From contig NZ_AP025667.1 of the NCBI RefSeq assembly GCF_022846655.1, forward strand, positions 3,819,001-3,883,000: a DNA stretch of 64,000 bases. Direction: 5' to 3'. Each line of letters begins with the position of its first letter. The stretch's first letter is position 1. Below, piece by piece: positions 18,810 to 27,074 of this stretch. Source of the DNA: Streptomyces seoulensis. Its GTDB lineage: Bacteria; Actinomycetota; Actinomycetes; Streptomycetales; Streptomycetaceae. A program made the translations under genes and the position numbers. The notes under the pieces were generated by a model. That model ran no database searches and was not told where the DNA came from. It saw nothing but the letters and a program-made list of their open reading frames with translations.

Positions 18810-19771
18810 ACGCCCTTACCCCGGAGACGACCACTCGGCCGCCGCGCCCGCGCTCCTCGGCGCCCGCGGGAGCCACCGCTGACCGGCTCGGCCGGGCCCG
18901 GCGGCATCAGGCGGTGGTCGCCTACCTGTTCCTGGCGCCGACGCTGCTGTTCTTCGCGGTCTTCCTGATCCTGCCGCTGGGCTTCGCGCTGCTGCTGTCG
19001 ATGTCCCGCTGGGCCGGGTTCGACCTCGGTGACATCCGGCCGGTCGGCCTGGACAACTTCACCAGCCTGTTCGCGGACGGCTCGACCTTCCTGACGCCGA
19101 TCCTCACCAACACCCTGCTGTTCGCGCTGGGCACGGTGGCCCTGGCACTGGCGGGCGCGGTGCTGGTCGCCACCTGCATCGACAACCTTCGCTTCCAGGG
19201 GCTGTGGCGCACCCTGTACCTGCTGCCGATCGTCACGACCGTGGTCGCCGTCGGCAATGTGTGGAAGTACATGTACGAACCGGGCGGGCTGGTCAACGGC
19301 GCCCTGAACGCCGTGGGGCTCGACTCGGTGGCGTTCCTCCAGGACCCGGACACCGCGCTGCCCGCCGTGGTGGTCGTGCAGGCGTGGGCGTCGGTCGGCA
19401 CGGCGATCCTCATCCTGACCGCCGGGCTGAAGTCGATCCCCGAGTCGTACTACGAGGCGGCCGCGCTGGACGGCGCCGGGCCGGTCACCGTCTTCTGGCG
19501 GATCACGCTGCCGCTGCTGCGGCCGTCGCTGCTGTTCGTGTGCGTCACCCAGTTCATCACCGGTCTCCAGTCGTTCGCGCTGATCATCGTGATGACCAAG
19601 GGCGGTCCCGGTGACGCGACCAACGTGGCCGCGCTGGAGATGTACCGGCAGGCGTTCTCCTACGGCGACTGGGGGACCGCGAGCGCCGCCGCCTTCGTGC
19701 TGTTCGTGGTGATCCTGCTGGTCACCCTGGTGCAGTTGTGGATCTTCCGGCGCAAGGGGGAGGACGCATGA
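18803..19771 (+). CDS. Sugar ABC transporter permease 1
   Basis: Inner-membrane permease of 322 residues, MalF type, with about six membrane helices starting at AYLFLAPTLLFFAVFLILPL. The cytoplasmic EAA loop reads YYEAAALDGAGPVTVFWRI followed by LPLLRPSL; this loop docks the ATPase. The ATG at 18803 overlaps the end of the binding-protein gene and follows AGGAGG. No ATPase gene is in the operon, so the transporter probably uses a shared ATPase of the MsiK type encoded elsewhere. Confidence 0.92.
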   Translation: MVNALTPETTTRPPRPRSSAPAGATADRLGRARRHQAVVAYLFLAPTLLFFAVFLILPLGFALLLSMSRWAGFDLGDIRPVGLDNFTSLFADGSTFLTPILTNTLLFALGTVALALAGAVLVATCIDNLRFQGLWRTLYLLPIVTTVVAVGNVWKYMYEPGGLVNGALNAVGLDSVAFLQDPDTALPAVVVVQAWASVGTAILILTAGLKSIPESYYEAAALDGAGPVTVFWRITLPLLRPSLLFVCVTQFITGLQSFALIIVMTKGGPGDATNVAALEMYRQAFSYGDWGTASAAAFVLFVVILLVTLVQLWIFRRKGEDA

Positions 19772-20637
19772 TCCGCCGCCGTTTCCCGTGGCTGTCGTAT
19801 CTGGTGGTCGTGACGGGCGCCGTCCTCACGGTGGTGCCGTTCCTCGACATGGTGATGACGTCGTTCAAGGGGCCCGGCGAGTCCGGGACGTTGCCGTACC
19901 GGTTCCTGCCCGAGGCGTTCGACCTGTCCAACTACCGGGCGGCCGTCGACCAGCTCGATCTGCCGGTGCTGTTCCGCAACAGCGTCATCGCCACGACCGT
20001 CATCAACGCCTCGGTGCTGCTCACCTCGTCGCTGGCGGGCTACGCGCTCGCCAAACTCCGCTTCCCCGGTAGGGACTTCATCTTCCGGCTGGTGCTGTCG
20101 ACGATGATGTTCCCGCCGTTCCTCTTCTTCATCCCGCACTTCCTGATCCTGGTGCACTGGCCGCTGGCGGGCGGCAACGACCTGCTGGGGCGGGGCGGTG
20201 CGGGGCTGACCGTCAGCATCGTGGCGCTGGCGATGCCGTTCCTCGTCAACGGCTTCGGGATCTTCCTCATGCGCCAGTTCATGGTCTCGATCCCGGACGA
20301 GGTGCTGGAGGCCGCGCGGATCGACGGGGCCGGGGAGTTCGCCGTGTGGTGGCGGATCGTGGTGCCGCAGACCAAGCCGGTGATGGTGACGCTGGGGCTG
20401 CTGACGTTCGTCGACGCGTGGAACGAGTACATCTGGGCGCTGCTGGTGTCGACCGCCAACCCGGGCGTGATGACCCTGCCGGTCGGCATCCAGATGCTCC
20501 AGGACCACGTCGACCCGACGCGCACGATGCCGATCGTGATGGCCGGCCTGGTCCTGAGCATCCTTCCGGTGCTGGTCCTCTTCCTGCTGCTCCAGCGGCA
20601 CTACGTCCGGGGGATCATGCTCAGCGGGCTCAAGTGA
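19768..20637 (+). CDS. Sugar ABC transporter permease 2
   Basis: Inner-membrane permease of 289 residues, MalG type, partner of the preceding permease. Membrane helices begin at SYLVVVTGAVLTVVPFLDMV, and the EAA loop is seen at VLEAARIDGAGEFAVWWRI followed by VVPQTKPV. The ATG at 19768 shares ATGA with the upstream stop. It is the last gene of the namZ-GNAT-transporter operon; its stop is seven bases from the convergent micro-protein gene. Confidence 0.92.
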   Translation: MIRRRFPWLSYLVVVTGAVLTVVPFLDMVMTSFKGPGESGTLPYRFLPEAFDLSNYRAAVDQLDLPVLFRNSVIATTVINASVLLTSSLAGYALAKLRFPGRDFIFRLVLSTMMFPPFLFFIPHFLILVHWPLAGGNDLLGRGGAGLTVSIVALAMPFLVNGFGIFLMRQFMVSIPDEVLEAARIDGAGEFAVWWRIVVPQTKPVMVTLGLLTFVDAWNEYIWALLVSTANPGVMTLPVGIQMLQDHVDPTRTMPIVMAGLVLSILPVLVLFLLLQRHYVRGIMLSGLK

Positions 20638-20644
20638 GGGGTGC

Positions 20645-20824
20645 TCACAGGTCGATCATCCTGACCAGGAAGAACGCGGCGATCATCGCGCAGCCGAGGA
20701 TGATGAGGAACAGCCAGAACCGGGGGTGCTCGAAGGGCCCGCCGTCCGGCCGTTCGGGGTGGGCCTCCGCGGTCGATCCCTCGACGGGAGGGGTCTCGCC
20801 GGGCGGCTGCAGTGAGTCGGGCAT
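20645..20824 (-). CDS. DUF6480-like membrane micro-protein
   Basis: A 59-residue protein. It has a polar, Pro/Glu-rich N-terminal half containing PPGETPPVEGST, then a single membrane helix from about residue 36 to 54 (FWLFLIILGCAMIAAFFLV) and a short tail. The PGETPP motif followed by one helix matches small Streptomyces proteins annotated DUF6480 as I remember them. A perfect AGGAGGTGAACC sits directly before the ATG at 20824, strongly supporting a real gene. Function is unknown. It is convergent with the sugar permease and lies 88 bases downstream of the UbiA gene on the same strand. Confidence 0.85.
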   Translation of the reverse strand: MPDSLQPPGETPPVEGSTAEAHPERPDGGPFEHPRFWLFLIILGCAMIAAFFLVRMIDL

Positions 20825-20912
20825 GGTTCACCTCCTGCGGCGATGCCGCCACCGGCGACACGTGGGGTACTTCGGTCCCGGGGCGCCGCTCGGATGCGGC
20901 TCCCCCGTTCTC

Positions 20913-21791
20913 TCAGGATGCGCCGGTTCCGAGGCCACCGCCGCCCAGCAGCAGCGCCACGTCCAGCGCCGCGACGGCGACAGCCGCCGCGAACGCGGCC
21001 CGCTCCCGGCGGCGGCCCAGTACCGTGCCGGCCACCGCGATCAGCCCGGCCCCCGCCAGCGCGGCCACCCGGCGCGCACCGGGCGGTCCGGGCGGCGCCA
21101 GCGCCAGCAGGGCGGACGCGGTGACCAGGGGTACCGGCAGCAGCAGTCGTACCCGGTCGGGACCCAGCCGCTGCGGCCAGCCCCGTACGCCGGTCGCCAG
21201 GTCCCCGCGGATGTCCGGCAGCACATTGCCGAGGTGGGCCCCGACGCCCAGCAGCCCCCCGGCGGCGACGACCCACCAGGCGGGCCACGGGCGGCCCGGC
21301 AGGCCCAGGGTGACGAACGCCGGGAGCGCGGCGAAGGCCACCGCGTACGGCGCCCAGGACCAGCGGGTGGCCTTGAGCCGCAGGTCGTAGGCCCAGGCCG
21401 CCGCGACAGCGGTCAGATGGACGGCGCCCGCCGACCGGCCGCAGGCGAAGGAGAGCGGGACGCACAGGGCCAGCGCGGCACACGCGGCCGTCCACACCTG
21501 GCCCGTGCCGATCGTTCCGTCGGCGACGGGTTTGCCCCGGCGGCCGGTGTCGACGTCCCGGCGCGCGTCGAAGGCGTCGTTGCACCAGCCGATGGACAGT
21601 TGCCCGGTCAGCACGGCGCCGGTGGTCAGCAGGCCGCGTCCCGGTTCCTGACCCGCGGCCACGGTCAGCGCGGCCGTCAGCGCGGTGACCACCACCAGGG
21701 GACCGGGGTGGCAGGCCCCGGCCAGGGCGGCCGCCCGGCGGGCCCAGGTCGCCGGGGAGCCGCCGGTCGTCGAGTGCTCGGGAGTCGCCAC
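20913..21791 (-). CDS. UbiA-family prenyltransferase
   Basis: Integral membrane prenyltransferase of 292 residues that would transfer an isoprenoid from its diphosphate to an aromatic or quinone acceptor. The first Asp-rich motif NDAFDARRDVD at 71-81 binds Mg-diphosphate; a second motif region follows at WAYDLRLK, and a further acidic patch at NVLPDIRGD. Eight or nine hydrophobic helices are apparent. The GTG at 21791 is the first plausible start and has no strong ribosome binding site. It is divergent from the type III PKS gene 138 bases away, which suggests that the polyketide or a derived quinone is the acceptor. Involvement in a respiratory quinone pathway cannot be excluded. Confidence 0.88.
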   Translation of the reverse strand: MATPEHSTTGGSPATWARRAAALAGACHPGPLVVVTALTAALTVAAGQEPGRGLLTTGAVLTGQLSIGWCNDAFDARRDVDTGRRGKPVADGTIGTGQVWTAACAALALCVPLSFACGRSAGAVHLTAVAAAWAYDLRLKATRWSWAPYAVAFAALPAFVTLGLPGRPWPAWWVVAAGGLLGVGAHLGNVLPDIRGDLATGVRGWPQRLGPDRVRLLLPVPLVTASALLALAPPGPPGARRVAALAGAGLIAVAGTVLGRRRERAAFAAAVAVAALDVALLLGGGGLGTGAS

Positions 21792-21929
21792 CCGGCGATC
21801 GTAGGAGCCCTCGGCGGCCGGGCAGGGGCGCGCCACGGTCCTGACCGGCCGGACGGGCGATCTCTGGTGTCGGGGCACGGGTCGCGGGAAGGTCTGCTGA
21901 GCCCAGATCGGTCTCCGGACGGGAGCCTC

Positions 21930-22988
21930 ATGACGCGGATCGCCGCCCTCCACGGTGCCCTCGCGCCGCACCGGTACGCCCAGTCCGAGATCACCGACAT
22001 GGTGGCCCGTGCCTGTCTGCCCGAGGGCGCCGACCGCCGGCTGCTGGACCGGCTGCACCACAACGCCGGGGTCCGCTCCCGCCACATGACCCTGCCGCTC
22101 GACCGGTACGAGACGCTGGACGGCTTCGGCGCCGCCAACGACATCTTCATCGCCACCGCCACCGATCTGGGCACCAGGGTGATCCGGGAAGCGCTGCGCG
22201 GGGCCGGGCTGTCGGCGGCCGATGTGGACCTGCTGGTCTTCACGTCGGTCACGGGTGTCGCCGTCCCGTCGGTCGACGCACGGGTGGCGGGGCGGCTCGG
22301 GCTGCGGCCGGACGTCCGGCGGCTGCCGCTGTTCGGGCTGGGCTGTGCCGGAGGCGCGGCGGGCCTGGCGCGGATGCACGACCTCCTGCTGGGGCGACCC
22401 GATCAGGTGGCGGTGCTGCTGTCGGTCGAGCTGTGTTCGCTCACCCTCCAGCACGGCGACGCCTCGACGGCCAATCTGGTCGCCACCGGCCTCTTCGGGG
22501 ACGGCGCCAGCGCGGTCGTGGCCTGCGGCGCCGAGCGCGCGGGCGAGTTCACGGGTCCCACGATCGTGGACGCCCGCAGCCGTCTGTACCCGGACGCCGG
22601 TGACGCCCTGGGCTGGGACATCGGGGACTCCGGCTTCAAGGTCGTCCTCGATCCGGGGATTCCCGAGGTGCTGCGCCGCCATCTCGCCGACGACGTCGAG
22701 GAGTTCCTCGGCGACCACGGCCTGAAACCCCAGGACGTCACGGCCTGGGTGTGCCACCCCGGAGGCCCCAGGATCCTGGGGGCCGTCACCGACGCGCTCG
22801 ATCTCCCCGCCGACGAACTCACCTTGAGCAGACGCCACTTGGCCGAGGTGGGCAACCTCTCCTCGTCCTCCGTCCTCCACGTACTGCGCGACACCCTCTC
22901 CGAACACCCCCCGCCACCCGGGACTCCGGGCCTGCTGCTGGCCATCGGACCGGGGCTGGCCTGCGAGTTGGTGTTGCTGCGCTGGTGA
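21930..22988 (+). CDS. Type III polyketide synthase
   Basis: Chalcone-synthase-like homodimeric enzyme of 352 residues that condenses malonyl-CoA onto a starter acyl group. The catalytic triad is visible: Cys139 in FGLGCAGG, His276 in VCHPGGP and Asn309 in GNLSSSS. DGASAVV and the C-terminal IGPGLACELVLL loop are also typical. GGGAGC six bases before the ATG fixes the start. The following methyltransferase-like and flavoprotein genes give the same enzyme order as srsA-srsB-srsC of Streptomyces griseus, which makes phenolic lipids from long acyl starters, so an alkylresorcinol- or alkylpyrone-type product is the best guess. Confidence 0.93.
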   Translation: MTRIAALHGALAPHRYAQSEITDMVARACLPEGADRRLLDRLHHNAGVRSRHMTLPLDRYETLDGFGAANDIFIATATDLGTRVIREALRGAGLSAADVDLLVFTSVTGVAVPSVDARVAGRLGLRPDVRRLPLFGLGCAGGAAGLARMHDLLLGRPDQVAVLLSVELCSLTLQHGDASTANLVATGLFGDGASAVVACGAERAGEFTGPTIVDARSRLYPDAGDALGWDIGDSGFKVVLDPGIPEVLRRHLADDVEEFLGDHGLKPQDVTAWVCHPGGPRILGAVTDALDLPADELTLSRRHLAEVGNLSSSSVLHVLRDTLSEHPPPPGTPGLLLAIGPGLACELVLLRW

Positions 22989-23032
22989 GGTGAAGGACGG
23001 AGGCGGCGGAACTAGGCACGGGAACAGGACAC

Positions 23033-23557
23033 ATGATCTGGTACGCACTGCTGGTGGCCGCCGTGGCGGGTGAGCGGGTCGCCGAACTCGTCGTGGCGCG
23101 CCGCAACGAGCGGTGGAGCCGGGCCCGGCGCGCGATCGTGGCGGGCGACGGTCACTATCCGGCGATGGTGGCCCTGCACGTGGGTCTGCTGGTCGGCTGC
23201 CCGCTGGAGGTGTGGCTCGCCGGCCGGCCCTTCGTGCCCGCGCTGGCCTGGCCGATGCTGGCCGTGCTCGCGGGCGCCCAGGCGCTGCGCTGGTGGTGCA
23301 TCGGCACGCTCGGGCCGCGCTGGAACACCCGCGTGATCGTCGTACCCGGTCTGCCGCTGGTGGCGCGGGGGCCGTACCGGCTGCTGCGGCACCCGAACTA
23401 CGTGGCCGTCGTGGCCGAGGGGCTGGCGCTGCCGCTGGTGCACACCGCCTGGGTGACGGCGGTCGTCTTCACGGTGCTCGACGCCGTCGTGCTCACCGTG
23501 CGCATCCGGTGCGAGAACCAGGCCCTGGCCACCGCCGACGCACCGGTACCGGCGTGA
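23033..23557 (+). CDS. Isoprenylcysteine carboxyl methyltransferase-like membrane protein
   Basis: Membrane methyltransferase of the ICMT type, 174 residues, with four or five hydrophobic helices. The signature GPYRLLRHPNYVAVVAE (SAM-binding RHPxY region) and the conserved RIRCENQAL near the C-terminus are present. In srs-type clusters the equivalent enzyme O-methylates the alkylresorcinol product of the type III PKS. The ATG at 23033 follows AACAGGACAC. It lies 44 bases after the PKS gene, and its stop overlaps the flavoprotein start by 4 bases. Confidence 0.88.
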   Translation: MIWYALLVAAVAGERVAELVVARRNERWSRARRAIVAGDGHYPAMVALHVGLLVGCPLEVWLAGRPFVPALAWPMLAVLAGAQALRWWCIGTLGPRWNTRVIVVPGLPLVARGPYRLLRHPNYVAVVAEGLALPLVHTAWVTAVVFTVLDAVVLTVRIRCENQALATADAPVPA

Positions 23558-24567
23558 TCGACGTCCTGGTGGCCGGTGGCGGGCCGGCCGGGCTGGCCGC
23601 GGCCGTGCACGCGAGGCTCGCCGGACTGACCGTCGTGGTGGTGGAGCCGCGTACAGCGCCCGTGGACAAGGCGTGCGGGGAAGGCGTGATGCCCGGCGGG
23701 GTCGCCGCGTTGCGGGCGCTGGGCGTCGAGGCGGCGGGCCGGGAGCTGCGCGGCATCCGCTACGTCGACGGCGCCCGCCGCGCCGAAGCTCCCTTCCGTG
23801 ACAGCCCGGGGCTGGGCGTCCGCCGTACGACCCTCCACCACGCGCTCCACGAGCGTGCCCTCAGCCTCGGCGTGCACGTCGAGCCCGGCAAGGTCGGTGA
23901 GGTGCGCCAGACGCCGGACGGCGTCACGGCCGCCGGGATCACGGCGCGGTGGCTGATCGCCGCCGACGGCCTGCACTCCCCCACGCGCCGTCGGCTGGGG
24001 CTGGAACTGCCCGGCGGCGCGCGGGGCCGCTACGGGCTGCGCCGGCACTACCGCGTCGAACCGTGGACGGACTTCGTCGAGGTCCACTGGTCCGGCCACG
24101 GCGAGGCGTACGTGACACCAGTCGCCGACGATCTGGTGGGGGTCGCGGTGCTCAGCCGCGTCCGGCGCGGTTACGACGAGCATCTGGCCGGTTTCCCGGC
24201 GCTCACCGCCGTGCTGCGCGGGGCCGCCGCGACCCAGGTGCGGGGCGCCGGGCCGCTGCTCCAGCGGGTGCGGCGCAGGGTCGCGGGCCGGGTGCTGCTC
24301 GTCGGCGACGCGGCGGGCTACGTGGACGCCCTCACCGGGGAGGGCATCGCCCTCGCCCTGGCGACCGCCGAGGCCGCCGTGCGCGGTGTCGTGGCCGGAC
24401 GGCCGGAGCGGTACGAGCGGGACTGGACCCTGCTGACGCGGCGCCACCGCCTGCTGACCAGGGCATTGCTGGCCGCGAGCGGCCGTCCGGGGACCGCCCG
24501 GCTCGTCGTTCCGCTGGCGTGCCGGGTGCCCGCGGTCTTCTCGGCGGCGGTCCACGCGCTCCGGTGA
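23554..24567 (+). CDS. FAD-dependent oxidoreductase (aromatic hydroxylase / geranylgeranyl reductase-like)
   Basis: Flavoprotein of 337 residues with an N-terminal dinucleotide fold GGGPAG at 8-13, a CGEGVMPGG motif at 41-49, and the second FAD motif VGDAAGYVDALTGEGI beginning near 250. The CGEG element recalls geranylgeranyl-reductase-like flavoproteins; the operon position corresponds to SrsC, the hydroxylase that turns alkylresorcinols into hydroquinones or quinones. The GTG start shares GTGA with the preceding stop. It probably oxidises the methylated polyketide; reduction of a prenyl chain added by the UbiA enzyme is an alternative. Confidence 0.88.
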   Translation: MIDVLVAGGGPAGLAAAVHARLAGLTVVVVEPRTAPVDKACGEGVMPGGVAALRALGVEAAGRELRGIRYVDGARRAEAPFRDSPGLGVRRTTLHHALHERALSLGVHVEPGKVGEVRQTPDGVTAAGITARWLIAADGLHSPTRRRLGLELPGGARGRYGLRRHYRVEPWTDFVEVHWSGHGEAYVTPVADDLVGVAVLSRVRRGYDEHLAGFPALTAVLRGAAATQVRGAGPLLQRVRRRVAGRVLLVGDAAGYVDALTGEGIALALATAEAAVRGVVAGRPERYERDWTLLTRRHRLLTRALLAASGRPGTARLVVPLACRVPAVFSAAVHALR

Positions 24568-24577
24568 CCGGGGGCGG

Positions 24578-24727
24578 CTACTCGTCGTCCTCCGGCAGGC
24601 GCTCGCCCTCGGCCTGCGAGGGTGTCGTGCGCGGCACGTCGGGGTGGACGGTCCGGCCCGGCCGGCCCTCGGTCTCGGGATCCGGTTCCCGCTCGCCCTC
24701 CGCCTGGGACGGTGTCGTCTCGCTCAT
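24578..24727 (-). CDS. Tiny acidic protein with duplicated TTPSQAEGER motif
   Basis: A 49-residue hydrophilic, acidic protein with no membrane helix and no cysteine. The decapeptide TTPSQAEGER occurs twice, near residues 4-13 and 34-43, joined by a charged Pro-rich linker, so the protein is essentially an internal duplication. AAGGAGG lies six bases before the ATG at 24727, a strong sign of translation. It stands convergent with the flavoprotein gene, 10 bases away, and divergent from the SDR gene. Function unknown. Confidence 0.72.
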   Translation of the reverse strand: MSETTPSQAEGEREPDPETEGRPGRTVHPDVPRTTPSQAEGERLPEDDE

Positions 24728-25001
24728 GACCGGCCTCCTTGTCGGGTGATCGGTGTGGCCGGGGTCGCGGACCTCGCGGGGACTCCGCTCGGCCGGTGGG
24801 CCCGCAGGACCGGCACACGGCGGCCACCTTGGACGGCGAGTCCCCACGCGCGGGTCGGTGGAAACGCCCGGCCGTTCCGTTCGCGCGGGGCCGTCGCCGT
24901 CCGGCCGTTCAATACGGGCCGATCTGGGAACTTCGGGAGGTGCGCACGGCGCGCCCCGGCCGCCTCCCCCGCACCGACCTCACCCTGGAAGTGATCCGGC
25001 C

Positions 25002-25802
25002 ATGAACGACGTGAAGCCCCTCGCCCTCGTCACGGGCGCGTCCAGCGGTATCGGTTTCGAACTGGCCATGCAGTTGGCCGAGCGCGGTTACGACCTGATC
25101 ATCAACGCCGAGAACGAGAACGGGCTGCGCCAGGCGGCCCAGCAGATCCGGGCGGTCGGGGTGTCGGTGGAGGCGGTCCGCGCCGACCTGCGCCACTACG
25201 ACCAGGTCGAGGAGCTGTGGACGGCGGTCACCGCGGCGGAGCGCCCGCTCGACGTCGCGGTGCTCAACGCGGGCGTCGGCCAGGGCGGCGCCTTCGCGGA
25301 CACCGATCTCGCGGACGAACTGGAGATCGTCGATCTCAACGTGCGTTCGACCGTGCATCTGGCCAAGCGGGTCGTGCGTCAGATGGTCGACCGCGGCCGG
25401 GGCCGCATCCTGGTCACCTCGTCCATCGCCTCCACGATTCCCGGCACCTTCCAGGCCGTGTACAACGCGTCGAAGTCGTTCGTGCAGTCCCTCACCCAGG
25501 CGTTGCAGAGCGAGCTGAAGGACACCGGCGTCACGCTGACCGCGCTCATGCCGGGCCCCACCGAGACGGACTTCTTCCACCGTGCGGAGATGGACGACAC
25601 CCAGGTCGGCCGACAGGAGAAGGACGACCCCGCCGAGGTCGCGCGGGAGGGACTGGATGCCCTTTTCGCGGGCAGGGACAAGGTGATCGCGGGGTCGGCC
25701 GCGACGAAGGCGCAGGGAATCGCCGCCAAGGTGGTGCCCGACAAGCTCAAGGCCGAGGCCCACCGCAAGCTGGCCGAACCCGGCTCCGGCGACCAGGACT
25801 GA
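25002..25802 (+). CDS. Short-chain dehydrogenase/reductase
   Basis: Classical SDR oxidoreductase of 266 residues. The cofactor motif TGASSGIG is at 11-18, NAG near 90, the catalytic Ser in VTSSIAS and the Tyr-x-x-x-Lys pair in YNASK. After the core there is a 40-residue C-terminal extension rich in Lys and Ala. The Asn in INAEN after the second strand, without a clear acidic residue, makes NADP(H) plausible. GGAAGTG lies about 12 bases upstream of the ATG. The substrate is unknown. It is followed 56 bases later by the carboxylate-amine ligase gene, so the two may be co-transcribed. Confidence 0.9.
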   Translation: MNDVKPLALVTGASSGIGFELAMQLAERGYDLIINAENENGLRQAAQQIRAVGVSVEAVRADLRHYDQVEELWTAVTAAERPLDVAVLNAGVGQGGAFADTDLADELEIVDLNVRSTVHLAKRVVRQMVDRGRGRILVTSSIASTIPGTFQAVYNASKSFVQSLTQALQSELKDTGVTLTALMPGPTETDFFHRAEMDDTQVGRQEKDDPAEVAREGLDALFAGRDKVIAGSAATKAQGIAAKVVPDKLKAEAHRKLAEPGSGDQD

Positions 25803-25858
25803 CCGACGGTACGCGTGGAAGAGGACCGGTCCCCGGACCGGACAGGGAGGACGGCCGC

Positions 25859-26956
25859 GTGCGCAGCGTGGGAGTGGAGGAGGAACTTCTCCTGGTGGAC
25901 GCGGAGACGGGTGAACCGCAGGCCGTCTCGGCCGCGGTGCTGGCCCACTCCGACGGAGCCGTCGGGACACATGGCGAGCAGGTCTTCGAGCAGGAACTGC
26001 AGCGCCAGCAGGTGGAGTTCGCCACCAGCCCGCAGACGCGGGCGGACGAACTCGCGGCCGAGATCCGCCGGTGCCGTGCCGAGGCGGCACGGCTCGCCGG
26101 GCGGACGGGTGCCGCGGTCGCCGCCCTCGGCACCTCTCCCCTCCCGGTCAGCCCGGCGCTGACCCCCGATCCCCGGTACCGCTGGATGGCCGAGCGCTTC
26201 GGGCTGACCCTGTCGGACCAGCTCACCTGCGGGTGTCATGTGCACGTCTCGGTGGACTCCGACGAGGAGGGCGTCGCCGTGCTGGACCGCATCCGTCCCT
26301 GGCTGCCCGTCCTGCTCGCGCTGAGCGCCAACTCCCCTTTCTGGCAGGGCCAGGACAGTTCCTACAGCAGCTATCGCAGCCAGATGTGGGGACGCTGGCC
26401 CTCGGCCGGGCCGACGGAGATCTTCGGCTCCGCCGACCGGTACCACGAGCAGGTACGCGACATGGTCGGCACCGGGGTCCTGCGGGACGAGGGGATGCTC
26501 TACTTCGACGCCCGCCTCTCCCACCGGTACCCCACGGTCGAGATCAGGGTGGCCGACGTCTGCCTGGACCCGGACACCACGGTCCTCCTGGCGCTGCTGT
26601 GCCGCGCCCTCGTCGAGACGGCCGCCCGCCAGTGGCAGGCGGGCGAACCCCCGGCCCGGCTCGGCACCTCGCTGGTGCATCTCGCCAACTGGCAGGCCGC
26701 CCGCTACGGCCTCGACGACCGTCTGCTGCATCCCCTGACCATGCGCCCGGCCCCGGCGGAGACGGTGGTGCGCGCGCTGTTCGACCACGTCCGCGACGCC
26801 CTGGACGCCCACGGCGACACCAAGGGCGTCCAGGACACCTTGTCGGGCCTGCTGAAGCACGGCAACGGCGCGAGGGCGCAGCGCGCGATCCTGGGGCGCA
26901 CCGACAGCCTCCGGGCCGTCGTCACCGAGTGCGTACGCCTCACCGCCGGAGGATGA
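25859..26956 (+). CDS. YbdK-type carboxylate-amine ligase (GCS2 family)
   Basis: ATP-grasp-like ligase of the glutamate-cysteine ligase 2 family, 365 residues. The N-terminal VGVEEELLLVD, the CGCHVHVS strand, SANSPFWQGQDSSYSSYR and the EIRVADVCLD segment are typical of YbdK-type enzymes, which show weak gamma-glutamylcysteine synthetase activity or unknown ligase activity. The GTG at 25859 is chosen because GGGAGG lies eight bases upstream and because VGVEEE must be at the N-terminus. In Streptomyces, which uses mycothiol, a true glutathione role is unlikely. A strong hairpin follows. Confidence 0.9.
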   Translation: MRSVGVEEELLLVDAETGEPQAVSAAVLAHSDGAVGTHGEQVFEQELQRQQVEFATSPQTRADELAAEIRRCRAEAARLAGRTGAAVAALGTSPLPVSPALTPDPRYRWMAERFGLTLSDQLTCGCHVHVSVDSDEEGVAVLDRIRPWLPVLLALSANSPFWQGQDSSYSSYRSQMWGRWPSAGPTEIFGSADRYHEQVRDMVGTGVLRDEGMLYFDARLSHRYPTVEIRVADVCLDPDTTVLLALLCRALVETAARQWQAGEPPARLGTSLVHLANWQAARYGLDDRLLHPLTMRPAPAETVVRALFDHVRDALDAHGDTKGVQDTLSGLLKHGNGARAQRAILGRTDSLRAVVTECVRLTAGG

Positions 26957-27005
26957 CCGCAGGCCCCGCCACGCCGTGGGTGGTCCGCCCCCGTACACAC
27001 GAGCA

Positions 27006-27035
27006 CCTCCCGCGCGTCCTGGGACGCGAGGGAGG
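27006..27035. terminator. Hairpin after YbdK gene
   Basis: Stem of 14 bp with one mismatch, CCTCCCGCGCGTCC / GGACGCGAGGGAGG with a two-base centre, 50 bases after the ligase stop and 40 bases before the end of the next, convergent gene. It could end transcription from both directions. Confidence 0.65.
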
Positions 27036-27074
27036 TCGCCGTGGTGATCACGCTCCTCGCCGGAGCGGCTGTGC

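Noticed and set aside
20913..23048. Minus-strand open frame of 711 codons
   Set aside because: Only the last 292 codons (UbiA family) are real; the rest is antisense to the type III PKS gene.
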